Assembly: GCA_006546595.1 (NCBI GenBank)
Contig: VIAD01000012.1
Span: 57,341-98,553 of the forward strand
Origin: Moraxellaceae bacterium AER2_44_116
GTDB lineage: Bacteria; Pseudomonadota; Gammaproteobacteria; Pseudomonadales; Moraxellaceae
Reading direction: 5' to 3'
Length of the DNA stretch: 41,213 nt
The notes under the pieces were generated by a model, which was not told where the DNA came from, searched no databases, and worked only from the letters and a program-made list of their open reading frames with translations. The position numbers were made by a program, and so were the translations under genes. This document shows, one piece after another, positions 33,484 through 41,213 of the stretch; positions within the stretch are counted from its first letter, which is position 1, and each line of letters opens with the position of its first letter.

Positions 33484-33642
33484 AATGCTCTCGAATCTCC
33501 ATAAGCTAAGGGGGAATGTTGTGGGCTGCAAATTAACACAGACCAGACGACGGTGAAACAGTGTTTTCAGCGACATTTTGCTAGCGTGGCTCACTTTTAG
33601 GCGAGGACGACAAAAATACCTCACTTCGCCTTCTATTGCGGC

Positions 33643-33671
33643 TTGTCCAAAGGGTTTGCTTTCGCTAAAGT
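33643..33671 (+). promoter_or_regulatory. Candidate promoter of mreBCD-maf
   Basis: TTGTCC (33643-33648), exactly 17 bases, TAAAGT (33666-33671); each hexamer matches sigma70 consensus in four positions. It lies 47 bases upstream of the mreB ATG in the gatC/mreB divergent region. Confidence 0.35.
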
Positions 33672-33718
33672 GTCGCCCAAATCAGGATGTTCTCTTTCAA
33701 AAATCAGGTTTACTCATA

Positions 33719-34759
33719 ATGTTCAAACGTCTCTTGGGTTTTTTCTCTACAGACCTTGCTATCGACTTAGGAACAGCCAATACCCAAATGTTTGTCGCCA
33801 AAAAAGGGATTGTCCTTGATGAGCCGACAGTCGTCGCCATTCGACAAGGTGAAACAGGGCGCAGCGTCGCGGCAATTGGCATTAAAGCGAAGGAAATGTT
33901 AGGGCGTACACCTGTTGGCCTGAGTGCGATTCGCCCATTGAAAGATGGCGTAATTTCTGACTTAGAAATGACAGAAACCTTGTTGATGCACTTTATTCAA
34001 CAAGCCCATATTAAGCCTGTTTTTAGACAAAGTTTACGTGTCTTAGTCACTGTACCTTGTAAAGCAACCTTGTTAGAACGACGTGCTGTCCGTGAAGCAG
34101 CGGATGGTGCAGGGGCAAATGATGTACGCTTAATAGAACAGCCAATGGCTGCCGCTTTGGGTGCAGGTTTACCTGTTGACCAAGCCTGTGGTTCGATGGT
34201 GATTAATATTGGCGCGGGTACAACCGAAATTGCCGTTGTCTCATTATTAGGTTGTGTTTATTCCGATTCTATCCGTACGGCGGGTGATGTGTTTAACGAG
34301 CGGATTGTGACCCATATTCGTCGTCAACATGGCTGCTTAATCGGCGAAACAACTGCGGAACATATCAAGCAAGAAATTGGTTCGGCGTTGGTGACAGAAG
34401 ATAAGAATGCAGAAATGGAAGTGCGAGGTCGTCATTTATCGGCGGGCGCACCAACGGCTATTAAAATTAATGCCCAAGAAATTTCCCAAGCACTGCAAGA
34501 GCCGTTAAAAAATATTATCAATGCCGTTAAAAATGCCCTAGAGGATATGCCTGCTGAGTTGTCTTCTGATATTGCTGAGCGTGGCATTATGTTAACGGGT
34601 GGCGGTGCGCTCCTCCACAACTTAGACAAATTATTGATTCAAGAAGTGGGTTTGCCCGTGATTATTGCCGATGACCCCACAACGTGTGTGATCCGAGGGA
34701 TGGGACTGGCTTTATCCTACTTGGATAATTCTGCCTACGACAGCTTATTTGTTCACTAA
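33719..34759 (+). CDS. mreB: Rod-shape determining actin homologue MreB
   Basis: 346 residues from ATG 33719; the longer open frame from 33578 is rejected because relatives begin MFKRLxGxFSxDLxIDLGTANT. MreB is the bacterial actin that positions lateral-wall synthesis. Actin-fold motifs: IDLGTANT (phosphate 1, about 15-22), the amphipathic N-terminus MFKRLLGFF for membrane binding, VPCKATLLERRAVREAADGAGA (about 115-136), NIGAGTTEIAVV (phosphate 2; GAGTTE, usually GGGTT) and MLTGGGALLHNLD (adenosine). The GAGTTE variant is a small departure from the common GGGTTD/E form. It overlaps mreC by one base (TAATG). Confidence 0.97.
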   Translation: MFKRLLGFFSTDLAIDLGTANTQMFVAKKGIVLDEPTVVAIRQGETGRSVAAIGIKAKEMLGRTPVGLSAIRPLKDGVISDLEMTETLLMHFIQQAHIKPVFRQSLRVLVTVPCKATLLERRAVREAADGAGANDVRLIEQPMAAALGAGLPVDQACGSMVINIGAGTTEIAVVSLLGCVYSDSIRTAGDVFNERIVTHIRRQHGCLIGETTAEHIKQEIGSALVTEDKNAEMEVRGRHLSAGAPTAIKINAQEISQALQEPLKNIINAVKNALEDMPAELSSDIAERGIMLTGGGALLHNLDKLLIQEVGLPVIIADDPTTCVIRGMGLALSYLDNSAYDSLFVH

Positions 34760-35670
34760 TGAGTGATATAGGCTATCGGACGAAAAGACGTTTTGACGAT
34801 ATTCCTGCGGGGGGGTATCGTTTGGTGTTGGCGGTATTGTGTGCCAGTGCGTTGACGTTTTTTGATAGCCGTTATGCTGAACAATTTCAACAGGTACGGC
34901 ACGAAAGTCAGCAGCTATTAGAACCCTTAAATCGTGTTTTAAGCTATCCTAATCGTCTTGTTGTGGGTCTGAGTGAACGATTAAGAACGCAAAAAAGCTT
35001 GTATGAAGAAAATAAAATCTTACAGGCTTCCTTGTTGCAAACCTCTGTACAGTTACAACAACTCGCTGAAAGTCGTGCTGAAAACACGCGTTTGCGAGCG
35101 TTACTAGATTCTACCCTCAGTATTAATGACCATATTTTGAATGCTGAAATTATCTCTATTGATCCAAATCCAAATCATCGCGTTTTTACCCTTAATAAAG
35201 GTTTACGCGAAGGGATTACTGTTGGCTTACCCGTTTTGGATGCGAAAGGTATTATGGGGCAAATAGTGGAGTCAACAGAGCGATTGTCGTCTTTGATGTT
35301 AATTTCGGATAGTCGCCACTCTATTCCTGTCCGTGTTGGCCGTACAGGTGACCGTGCGATTCTGACGGGTATGGGTGACAATGTTCGTTTGAGGTTGGAT
35401 TACATGCCTGAGTCTGCTGATATTAAAGTAGGCGATGAGCTAGTGACATCGGGATTAGGTGATAGCTTTCCAGCGGGTTATCCCGTCGCTATGATTAGCG
35501 ATGTTAAACGTCAACATGGTAGCGAGTTTACGGAAGCGTATGCCAAGCCGATCGCCGAGTTAGATAGTAGTCGTCATGTGATTGTCTTGTTTCGACGCTC
35601 TTTGCATGATGAACAGCCTGTTATTGCACCTGAACATGTTATTTCCGAGACAAATTATGCGTCTCCCTGA
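34759..35670 (+). CDS. mreC: Rod-shape determining protein MreC
   Basis: 303 residues. One N-terminal membrane segment (LVLAVLCASALTFF, about 22-35) is followed by a coiled coil (YEENKILQASLLQTSVQLQQ, about 84-103) and the periplasmic double beta-barrel domain (AEIISIDPNPNHRVFTLNKG, GLPVLDAKGIMGQIVE, ISDSRHSIPVRV, GDELVTSGLGDSFPAGYPV). MreC links MreB to the PBP2-RodA elongation complex. Start overlaps the mreB stop, and its stop lies 14 bases inside mreD, so the three are translationally coupled. Confidence 0.96.
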   Translation: MSDIGYRTKRRFDDIPAGGYRLVLAVLCASALTFFDSRYAEQFQQVRHESQQLLEPLNRVLSYPNRLVVGLSERLRTQKSLYEENKILQASLLQTSVQLQQLAESRAENTRLRALLDSTLSINDHILNAEIISIDPNPNHRVFTLNKGLREGITVGLPVLDAKGIMGQIVESTERLSSLMLISDSRHSIPVRVGRTGDRAILTGMGDNVRLRLDYMPESADIKVGDELVTSGLGDSFPAGYPVAMISDVKRQHGSEFTEAYAKPIAELDSSRHVIVLFRRSLHDEQPVIAPEHVISETNYASP

Positions 35671-36130
35671 GCCTGTGTGGAGTATTCCTATAAGCATAGC
35701 TGTCGGCGCATTACTGACCATGTACCCTCTGCCGACGGTGTTGTCTTATGGTCGCCCCGAGTGGTTGACCTTGTTGGTGATATTTTGGATTTTGAATCAC
35801 CCATCCAGAGTCGGTGTTTGGACAGCATTTTTTGTTGGCTTGTTATTAGACCTATTAATGAATAATACCTTGGGTGTTTACGCATTATCGATGAGCGTGG
35901 TGGCATATTTAGCGAGGCTATCGATTCGCCAAGCGCGTATTTTGTCATTACCCAAGACGGGATTTTTAGTATTTACCTTAGTAGGCTTGGGCTTGGCGAT
36001 TCGTTTTTTAGTGTATAGCTTAGTTGGGCAATCAAATCTTCATTGGCAATACTGGCTACCTGCACTGACGAGTGCCTGCTTTTGGCCGTTTATTTTAATT
36101 GCTTTGCAACGTTGGAGGCGCAGTTGTTAA
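35657..36130 (+). CDS. mreD: Rod-shape determining protein MreD
   Basis: 157 residues from ATG 35657, the only start that gives the usual MreD length and places the first segment at the N-terminus; the reading from 35582 is inside mreC. About five membrane segments: VWSIPISIAVGALLTMYPLP, WLTLLVIFWILNHP, GVWTAFFVGLLLDLLMN (the conserved FxxGLLxD motif), GFLVFTLVGLGLAIRF and WLPALTSACFWPFILIAL. MreD is an inner-membrane partner of MreC. Stop overlaps the maf ATG by one base. Confidence 0.95.
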   Translation: MRLPEPVWSIPISIAVGALLTMYPLPTVLSYGRPEWLTLLVIFWILNHPSRVGVWTAFFVGLLLDLLMNNTLGVYALSMSVVAYLARLSIRQARILSLPKTGFLVFTLVGLGLAIRFLVYSLVGQSNLHWQYWLPALTSACFWPFILIALQRWRRSC

Positions 36131-36702
36131 TGAATCCAGCTCTTTTTTTGGCCTCGACTTCACCGCGTCGTCGTGAGTTGTTACAACAAATTGGTGTCTC
36201 ATTTAACGTGTTGCGAGTGGATGTTGATGAGTCCACACAGCCAACAGAGTCGCCAGAATGCTATGTTCAGCGTTTGTCGTTGGCTAAGGCTCAGGCGGGA
36301 TTAGCGCAATGTCAGCACAGCGAGTTGGTATTGGCCGCTGATACCACGGTAGTGGTTGATCATACGATTATTGGAAAACCCGAAACTTTAGAACAAGCCA
36401 TTGCGATATGGCAGTCATTGAGTGGACGTTGCCATCAAGTGCTGACGGGTGTCACACTGGCGAATGATCAGCATCAACAAACGATAGTCGTGACAACTGA
36501 TGTCTATTTTCGGCAGTTGTCGATGGCTGAAATGATCGCCTATTGGCAAACGGGTGAGCCACACGATAAAGCGGGTGGTTACGGCATTCAAGGCAAAGGT
36601 GCATTATTTGTCGCAAAGATTGACGGTAGCTATAGTAATGTCGTAGGTTTGCCATTAACGGAAACCGCACAATTATTACGAAAATTCGGCTATTGTGTCT
36701 GA
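36130..36702 (+). CDS. maf: Nucleoside triphosphate pyrophosphatase, Maf family (YhdE type)
   Basis: 190 residues from ATG 36130 (TAATG overlap with mreD). Maf proteins hydrolyse NTPs to NMPs; the YhdE type acts on dTTP, UTP and modified pyrimidines. Motifs: LASTSPRRRELLQQIG (S-x-R-R phosphate-binding loop, about 7-22), LAADTTVV (catalytic Asp about 74), KAGGYGIQGKGALFV (about 148-162) and the GSYSNVVGLPLTET C-terminal motif. The mreBCD-maf order is widely conserved. In many relatives rng (ribonuclease G) follows; here it does not. Confidence 0.96.
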   Translation: MNPALFLASTSPRRRELLQQIGVSFNVLRVDVDESTQPTESPECYVQRLSLAKAQAGLAQCQHSELVLAADTTVVVDHTIIGKPETLEQAIAIWQSLSGRCHQVLTGVTLANDQHQQTIVVTTDVYFRQLSMAEMIAYWQTGEPHDKAGGYGIQGKGALFVAKIDGSYSNVVGLPLTETAQLLRKFGYCV

Positions 36703-37008
36703 TGATTTATGTGTTTGGTAATATAAGAAACGTCGAGTCTTTTCAAAAATTTAAAATGGCTGTGTTTGCATATACATTTTTTTAGCCCATTTAGCCTAGA
36801 GATTGCTCTTTTATTAGGCGAATGGCGGGCTTTTTTACCGTCTAGTCCACATTTGACGAATAATAATATACGTGATGTCATTGCAAAATTATATGCTATC
36901 ATCGACCCAATTTTGTTGGCTTTAACCCCTTTTAATTCGTTATAACTACAAGCTTTAACAGCTAGAAAAACAAAGACTAGCAACGTAAAAGTTAGAAAGG
37001 AGATCATG
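36703..37008 (+). other. Intergenic region between maf and the giant autotransporter gene
   Basis: About 306 AT-rich bases without a credible gene. It holds a terminator for maf (36784-36836) and a possible extended -10 box TGCTATCAT (36894-36902), about 105 bases before the start of the giant gene; no good -35 box accompanies it. AAGGAG at 36997-37002 is the ribosome binding site of the giant gene. A minus-strand frame of 105 codons here is considered spurious. Confidence 0.55.
36784..36836 (+). terminator. Imperfect terminator after maf
   Basis: AGCCCATTTAGCCTA pairs with TAGGCGAATGGCGGGCT with a two-base bulge, followed by TTTTTT (36831-36836). It ends the mreBCD-maf transcript. Confidence 0.65.
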
Positions 37009-40000
37009 ATGCGTCGCCCCCCATTTCAAGTAAATCCGTTGGCTTTATCTGTTGCTTTAATCTTGACAGTGCCGATGCCTGTTTTAGCGCAAGATGTTTT
37101 TACCAGTCCCTTTAATAATTCAACCACAATTACTGAACAAGTCGTTGTTCCTGCACCAACGGGTACGATAACGGTTAATAATACGACTACAGATGTTCAA
37201 ATTACATCCACTGTTTCAGGGGTGGGTGGTCTGGTAAAAAAAGGTGTCGGTACACTGACGCTTACTGCTGACAATGCCTATGTCGGTGGAACAAGTATTC
37301 AAGAAGGCACGTTAGCCATTAGCGGTGATAAAAGTTTAGGTAGTACAGATAAAACGCTTGGAATTAACACAGGAAATGTTGCCATTAGCAATGGTGCAAC
37401 GTTACAAACAAATTCAGATGTTACTTTATCAGTCGATAGAATCTTGACTATAACGGGTTCTGCCACAGGCGAGACCATCAATACAGCAGGCCACAATAGC
37501 GAAATTAATGGCCAAATCACAGGTACAGGCAAGTTAATTAAAAAAGGCGATGGCTCGTTAACCGTGAGTAATCAAACGCTCACAACTGCGAATACGCCCA
37601 ATAATTACACAGGGGGCACGCTCATTGATGGCGGCACATTGATTATTGATAAAGACAGTGATCTGGGCGCGGTTTCGGGTACGCTTGAAATTAGAAGCGG
37701 CGCATTGCAAGTGAATAACAGTATTGATATTCAGCGAAAAGTAACTACTACGTCTATTTCGGGTGGAGGTATTAATACGGCGGGTAATGATGTTACCTTG
37801 AGTGGTCTAGTCTCAGGTGGCAGTCCATTAGTCAAATTAGGTGCTGGCACATTAACTCTCAAAGATGCGACAAATACACAGTCTGAAACAGCCGTATTGG
37901 GCGGAAAAGTTAGTATTGCGAATAGTAGAGCATTAGGCACAGCAGCGGGCAAGTTGACCTTGGATGGAGGTACACTACAAACAACGGGTTCTCTCAATAT
38001 TGAAGATAAGGCAGCGGGTGGCAAGGATATACATATCGGTGACGGTGGCGGTACGTTAGAAACGGTTGGATCTAGTAATACTCTTGAAATAAAAGGTAGT
38101 ATTGTTAAAGCGGGTTCAGGTCTAAGTGATAGTACGGGTGAGATTGGCACGGGTTCAGGCACAGGTGCAGGTACGGGCGGTTTAACCAAGACGGGTGCAG
38201 GTACGTTAATATTATCAGGCGCAGGTAACTCCTATGGCGGCTCAACAACAGTACAAGACGGTAAGTTAATTGTTAACAACTTGAAAAATATTGGGGGAGC
38301 GACGGCCAAGCTGATTCTTGATGGCGGTGATGTTAAGTTTACGGGAGCTGTTTCGCTTTCATCACTCACCTTAAATGGTGAAGGGGGGACGTTTGATACT
38401 TCTGCTAACTCCAGTACTATTTCAGCAGTCACAGGTAGTGGCGGTCTTCGTAAAGCAGGTAATGGTACTCTTAATGTAACGGGTTCAAATACCTACACGG
38501 GCGATACCACCATTAGTGAGGGTAAACTGCAAATAACATCTGATGCAGCATTGGGAGTTGCTAACACCAATAATGTACTCGGTAGTTTAGTGTTAGATGG
38601 CGGGACATTACAGACGACAGGTGCGCTTAATTCAGCTCGTGGTGTCACGATTACCAGCGCGAATGGCACAATTGATACAACATCACAAACAGACACACTC
38701 TCGGGATCAATCAGCGGTCTAGGTCAGTTGGTAAAAACGGGCTCTGGCGTTTTAAAGCTTACAGGGACGAATAATACCTTCCAAGGTGGCGTTAGAGTTA
38801 AAGAAGGTACATTAGAAGTTTCAACTAATGAAGCGCTAGGTTCTATTGATGGCAAAATTGAAATAGATGGCGCGACATTAGCAATCACGGGTGCAACCAC
38901 AGCAAATGCGTCTAATACATTAAATCGTGCTGTTAGCTTAACCAGTCATGGCGGTACATTGTCTGTCTCAACAGGCGATGCAACATTATCAGGTGAAATT
39001 AAAGCAGACGTAGGTCTCAAACCAAGTTTAATCAAGTCGGGTGCGGGGAATCTAAACCTCACAGGCGCAAACTCCTTATTTGAAGGAGATATTTTTGTTA
39101 AAGAAGGCTCTTTAGGCATATCCGAACAAGGAAATTTGGGTAAAGGGCAGTTAACGTTGGATGGTGGTAATGTTCGTATTAACAATGACTTGGGTATTAG
39201 CCAAAAAATTGTCATTAATAGTCAAGGTGGTGGTATTGACACGAATAACCATACAGCGTCAGTCAGTGGTGTTATGTCAGGAGCAGGGACGTTTGTCAAA
39301 ATGGGGTTGGGAACGTTAGAACTCAAAAGCCCCAATACCTATTCGGGGGGGACGCTCATTAAGCAAGGTACCCTAGCAATTGATGACTCTAATAATTTGG
39401 GCGCATTAGGTAAAACAATTACACTGAATGGCGGTGATTTACAGCTCGCTAAAGATATTGATTTTGGTACTTTAGGCGAAGGTGGTGATGGTGGTCGTAC
39501 TATAGTTGTTGATGTTGCAGGTGGCGGTATTGATACCAATGGTCATGATAGTAAAATTGGTACGGTGCTTAGTGGTTCAGGTATTTTTGTTAAAAAAGGT
39601 GAAGGCAATCTGACGCTGAACCAAGTAGGTAGCAATTTATTAACGGCAGGAATTACGGTTAAACAAGGTTCGTTGTCGATAGGTAGCGATGGCAGTTTAG
39701 GTACGTCAAATGCAATATTGACATTAGACGGCGGTGAATTACGCTCCACTGCTACTTTGGAAAGTGGCCGAAATATCCAATTGAACAGTCACGGGGCATT
39801 GAATACGCTAGGAAATATACTAACCCTAAATGGTGTTATTGGTGGTGTTGGTGGTTTAAGTCTGACCAAAGAAAAAGACGATCCTATAGGACATCTTGTA
39901 TTAAATGGAGATAATACTTATACGGGTGGTACAACCATTGATGCAGGTGAAGTCACCGTCAGCAAAAATAAATCCTTCGGAGCGGGTAGCGTTATTTTTG

Positions 40001-41213
40001 CAGATAAAACGACCTTGAAAACTTCAGCAGCAGTTTCTTTATCAAATCAGTTGCAGCTCGCGGGTAGTATTACCATTGAGAGTGCCAAAGATAACGACAG
40101 TATTTTGAGCGGTGTTGTGAGTGGTGTGGGTGGACTTAACAAAGATGGAGTCGGTAGCTTAACCTTAAATGGGGTCAACACTTATACAGGCGATACAGTT
40201 ATCAGTGCTGGAAAAGTGATTGTTAATAATAATCAATCACTTGGATTGGGAAATACTCTTGTACTTAAAACGGGGGTCGGACTAGAGACTTCGGCAGCTG
40301 TCACGTTGTCCAATCAGTTGCGGCTTGATGGTGATGCCAATATTCATGTTAAAGCCAATAATAGCATTCTAAACGGAGTCATTAGTGGTACAGGCGGCTT
40401 GAGTAAGGATGGAACGGGCAGTCTTACTTTAAGTGGTGTTAACACTTACAAAGGTAATACCGTTATTAGTGCTGGTAAAGTTGTTGTGAATAATGGTCAG
40501 GCTTTTGGTGAAGGCGCAAGTCTGACTCTCAACGCAGATACCACACTTGAGACATCAAGTGCTATTGCACTATCTCAGAAAGTTCTATTGGTGAGTGGTA
40601 ATGCGACCGTTAATACAATTGCTAATGATAGTGCTTTAAATGGCGATGTGAGTGGTGATGGTGGATTAACAAAAGAAGGTGTTGGCCAGTTAGTATTAAG
40701 TGGTAATAACACTTATAAAGGCAATACCAACATTAATGCAGGCATGTTGGCTATTTCTCAGGACAGTAATTTAGGTGATGTCAGTAATAGTCTAATTTTG
40801 AATGGCGGAGCTTTACAGACATTAGCCGATTTGACAATTAGCCGTGATCTGACGATTTCAGCTTCTCAGGGTGGTATTGATACGGCTGGCCATAATACGG
40901 TGATGACAGGCGTTATTAGTGGTGGTACTGATGCAAGCCAACTGATTAAAAGCGGTACGGGCTCTTTAACATTAACCAATGAAAATAATAGCTATGTCGG
41001 AACAGCCGTAACAGGCGGCACATTGATTATTGAGAAAGATAATCAGTTGGGGAAAACGGGAAATATATTCCTAAATGGTGGGGCATTAGAGATTACTGCT
41101 AATGTAGCCAGTAGTCGCAATCTCCAATTGGGCAATAATAATGGCACATTGAATACGCAAGACAATGGATTATCGTTAAGCGGTTTGATAAGCGGCAGTG
41201 GTGGTTTAATCAA
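37009..41213 (+). CDS. Giant autotransporter-type protein with beta-strand (PATR) repeats, 3' end beyond window
   Basis: 1401 codons are visible and the frame is open to the right edge. Two adjacent ATGs (37006, 37009); the second is chosen because AAGGAG lies six bases upstream. The signal peptide is MRRPPFQVNPLALSVALIL...VLA with cleavage expected before QDVF (about residue 27). The rest is a chain of about 14 autotransporter-associated beta-strand repeats of the form KxGxGxLTLSGxNTYxGxTxIxxGxLxIxxxxxLG, starting near 37237, 37543, 37843, 38197, 38458, 38737, 39043, 39307, 39598, 39895, 40150, 40414, 40678 and 40957. Such repeats stack into a beta helix exported by type V secretion; the barrel domain would be downstream. 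No enzymatic domain was seen in the visible part, so an adhesin or surface filament is the likely role. Confidence 0.93.
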   Translation, partial: MRRPPFQVNPLALSVALILTVPMPVLAQDVFTSPFNNSTTITEQVVVPAPTGTITVNNTTTDVQITSTVSGVGGLVKKGVGTLTLTADNAYVGGTSIQEGTLAISGDKSLGSTDKTLGINTGNVAISNGATLQTNSDVTLSVDRILTITGSATGETINTAGHNSEINGQITGTGKLIKKGDGSLTVSNQTLTTANTPNNYTGGTLIDGGTLIIDKDSDLGAVSGTLEIRSGALQVNNSIDIQRKVTTTSISGGGINTAGNDVTLSGLVSGGSPLVKLGAGTLTLKDATNTQSETAVLGGKVSIANSRALGTAAGKLTLDGGTLQTTGSLNIEDKAAGGKDIHIGDGGGTLETVGSSNTLEIKGSIVKAGSGLSDSTGEIGTGSGTGAGTGGLTKTGAGTLILSGAGNSYGGSTTVQDGKLIVNNLKNIGGATAKLILDGGDVKFTGAVSLSSLTLNGEGGTFDTSANSSTISAVTGSGGLRKAGNGTLNVTGSNTYTGDTTISEGKLQITSDAALGVANTNNVLGSLVLDGGTLQTTGALNSARGVTITSANGTIDTTSQTDTLSGSISGLGQLVKTGSGVLKLTGTNNTFQGGVRVKEGTLEVSTNEALGSIDGKIEIDGATLAITGATTANASNTLNRAVSLTSHGGTLSVSTGDATLSGEIKADVGLKPSLIKSGAGNLNLTGANSLFEGDIFVKEGSLGISEQGNLGKGQLTLDGGNVRINNDLGISQKIVINSQGGGIDTNNHTASVSGVMSGAGTFVKMGLGTLELKSPNTYSGGTLIKQGTLAIDDSNNLGALGKTITLNGGDLQLAKDIDFGTLGEGGDGGRTIVVDVAGGGIDTNGHDSKIGTVLSGSGIFVKKGEGNLTLNQVGSNLLTAGITVKQGSLSIGSDGSLGTSNAILTLDGGELRSTATLESGRNIQLNSHGALNTLGNILTLNGVIGGVGGLSLTKEKDDPIGHLVLNGDNTYTGGTTIDAGEVTVSKNKSFGAGSVIFADKTTLKTSAAVSLSNQLQLAGSITIESAKDNDSILSGVVSGVGGLNKDGVGSLTLNGVNTYTGDTVISAGKVIVNNNQSLGLGNTLVLKTGVGLETSAAVTLSNQLRLDGDANIHVKANNSILNGVISGTGGLSKDGTGSLTLSGVNTYKGNTVISAGKVVVNNGQAFGEGASLTLNADTTLETSSAIALSQKVLLVSGNATVNTIANDSALNGDVSGDGGLTKEGVGQLVLSGNNTYKGNTNINAGMLAISQDSNLGDVSNSLILNGGALQTLADLTISRDLTISASQGGIDTAGHNTVMTGVISGGTDASQLIKSGTGSLTLTNENNSYVGTAVTGGTLIIEKDNQLGKTGNIFLNGGALEITANVASSRNLQLGNNNGTLNTQDNGLSLSGLISGSGGLI

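Noticed and set aside
33484..33624. N-terminal extension of gatC to 33624
   Set aside because: The extension has no GatC-like sequence and would cover the divergent mreB control region; ATG 33483 gives the family length and has a ribosome binding site.
33578..33718. N-terminal extension of mreB from 33578
   Set aside because: MreB begins with the amphipathic MFKRLLGFF segment at 33719; the extension overlaps the gatC side and the candidate promoter.
36690..37007. Minus-strand 105-codon frame with a hydrophobic N-terminus upstream of the giant autotransporter gene
   Set aside because: It spans the maf terminator and the autotransporter ribosome binding site, has a low-complexity basic composition, and no ribosome binding site; judged spurious.
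37299..39749. Series of proline/serine-rich minus-strand frames under the autotransporter repeats
   Set aside because: They are antisense shadows of the repetitive Gly/Thr-rich coding strand and recur with the repeat period; no start signals.
37237..41213. Regularly spaced similar segments that might suggest a CRISPR-like array
   Set aside because: The period is about 260-350 bases, the copies are diverged, and the frame is open throughout; they are protein repeats.

Overview
The window is moderately AT-rich chromosomal DNA that I read as gammaproteobacterial. Two housekeeping blocks have the classic order of that class: lolB-ispE-tRNA-Gln-prs-rplY-pth diverging from hemA-prfA-prmC-moeB, and gatCAB diverging from mreBCD-maf. 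E. coli-like YcaO, YjjV-type TatD protein, TcdA, RF3 and YhdE-type Maf agree with this. The surface proteins and small palindromic intergenic repeats would suit an environmental, possibly sulfur- or methane-oxidising lineage, but genus cannot be fixed from sequence reading.

Layout from left to right. (1) 1-2020: the 3' end of a large RTX (glycine/aspartate-rich calcium-binding repeat) secreted protein. (2) 2055-5917: a compact seven-gene phage-like cassette bounded by two hairpin terminators. It holds two overlapping tail-assembly-like genes, two paralogous small proteins, an M15-family endolysin, a holin-like membrane protein and a fibre-like protein. (3) 6026-14535: prfC; a two-gene AbiL-type defence pair (AAA ATPase plus RloB/TOPRIM protein) whose second gene is split by a frameshift at an A7 run; a DUF3298-like lipoprotein; a yjjV-like TatD hydrolase; tcdA; and an OsmC-YcaO fusion. 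(4) 14641-23211, almost all minus strand: ychF, a GST (plus strand), a diiron/MBL-fold protein, pth, rplY, prs, tRNA-Gln(TTG), ispE, lolB and a TPR lipoprotein. (5) 23469-28762: the operon hemA-prfA-prmC-moeB-ABC1 kinase, followed by an isolated unknown gene at 28959-29777. (6) 30079-36702: gatB, gatA and gatC on the minus strand, then mreB, mreC, mreD and maf on the plus strand. (7) 37009 to the right edge: the first 1401 codons of a giant autotransporter-type passenger built from about 14 beta-strand repeats.

How the genes work together: the core gives translation fidelity and termination (RF1, RF3, PrmC, Pth, L25, YchF, GatCAB, tRNA-Gln), tRNA and ribosome modification (TcdA, YcaO), precursor supply (Prs, IspE, HemA), outer-membrane lipoprotein insertion (LolB) and cell shape (MreBCD). 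The accessory parts are the RTX protein, the phage-like lysis/fibre cassette, the AbiL-like pair and the giant autotransporter. The features most worth checking are the in-frame A AAA AAA slippery heptamer followed directly by TAG in the rloB-like gene, and the self-contained lysis/fibre cassette immediately behind the RTX gene.
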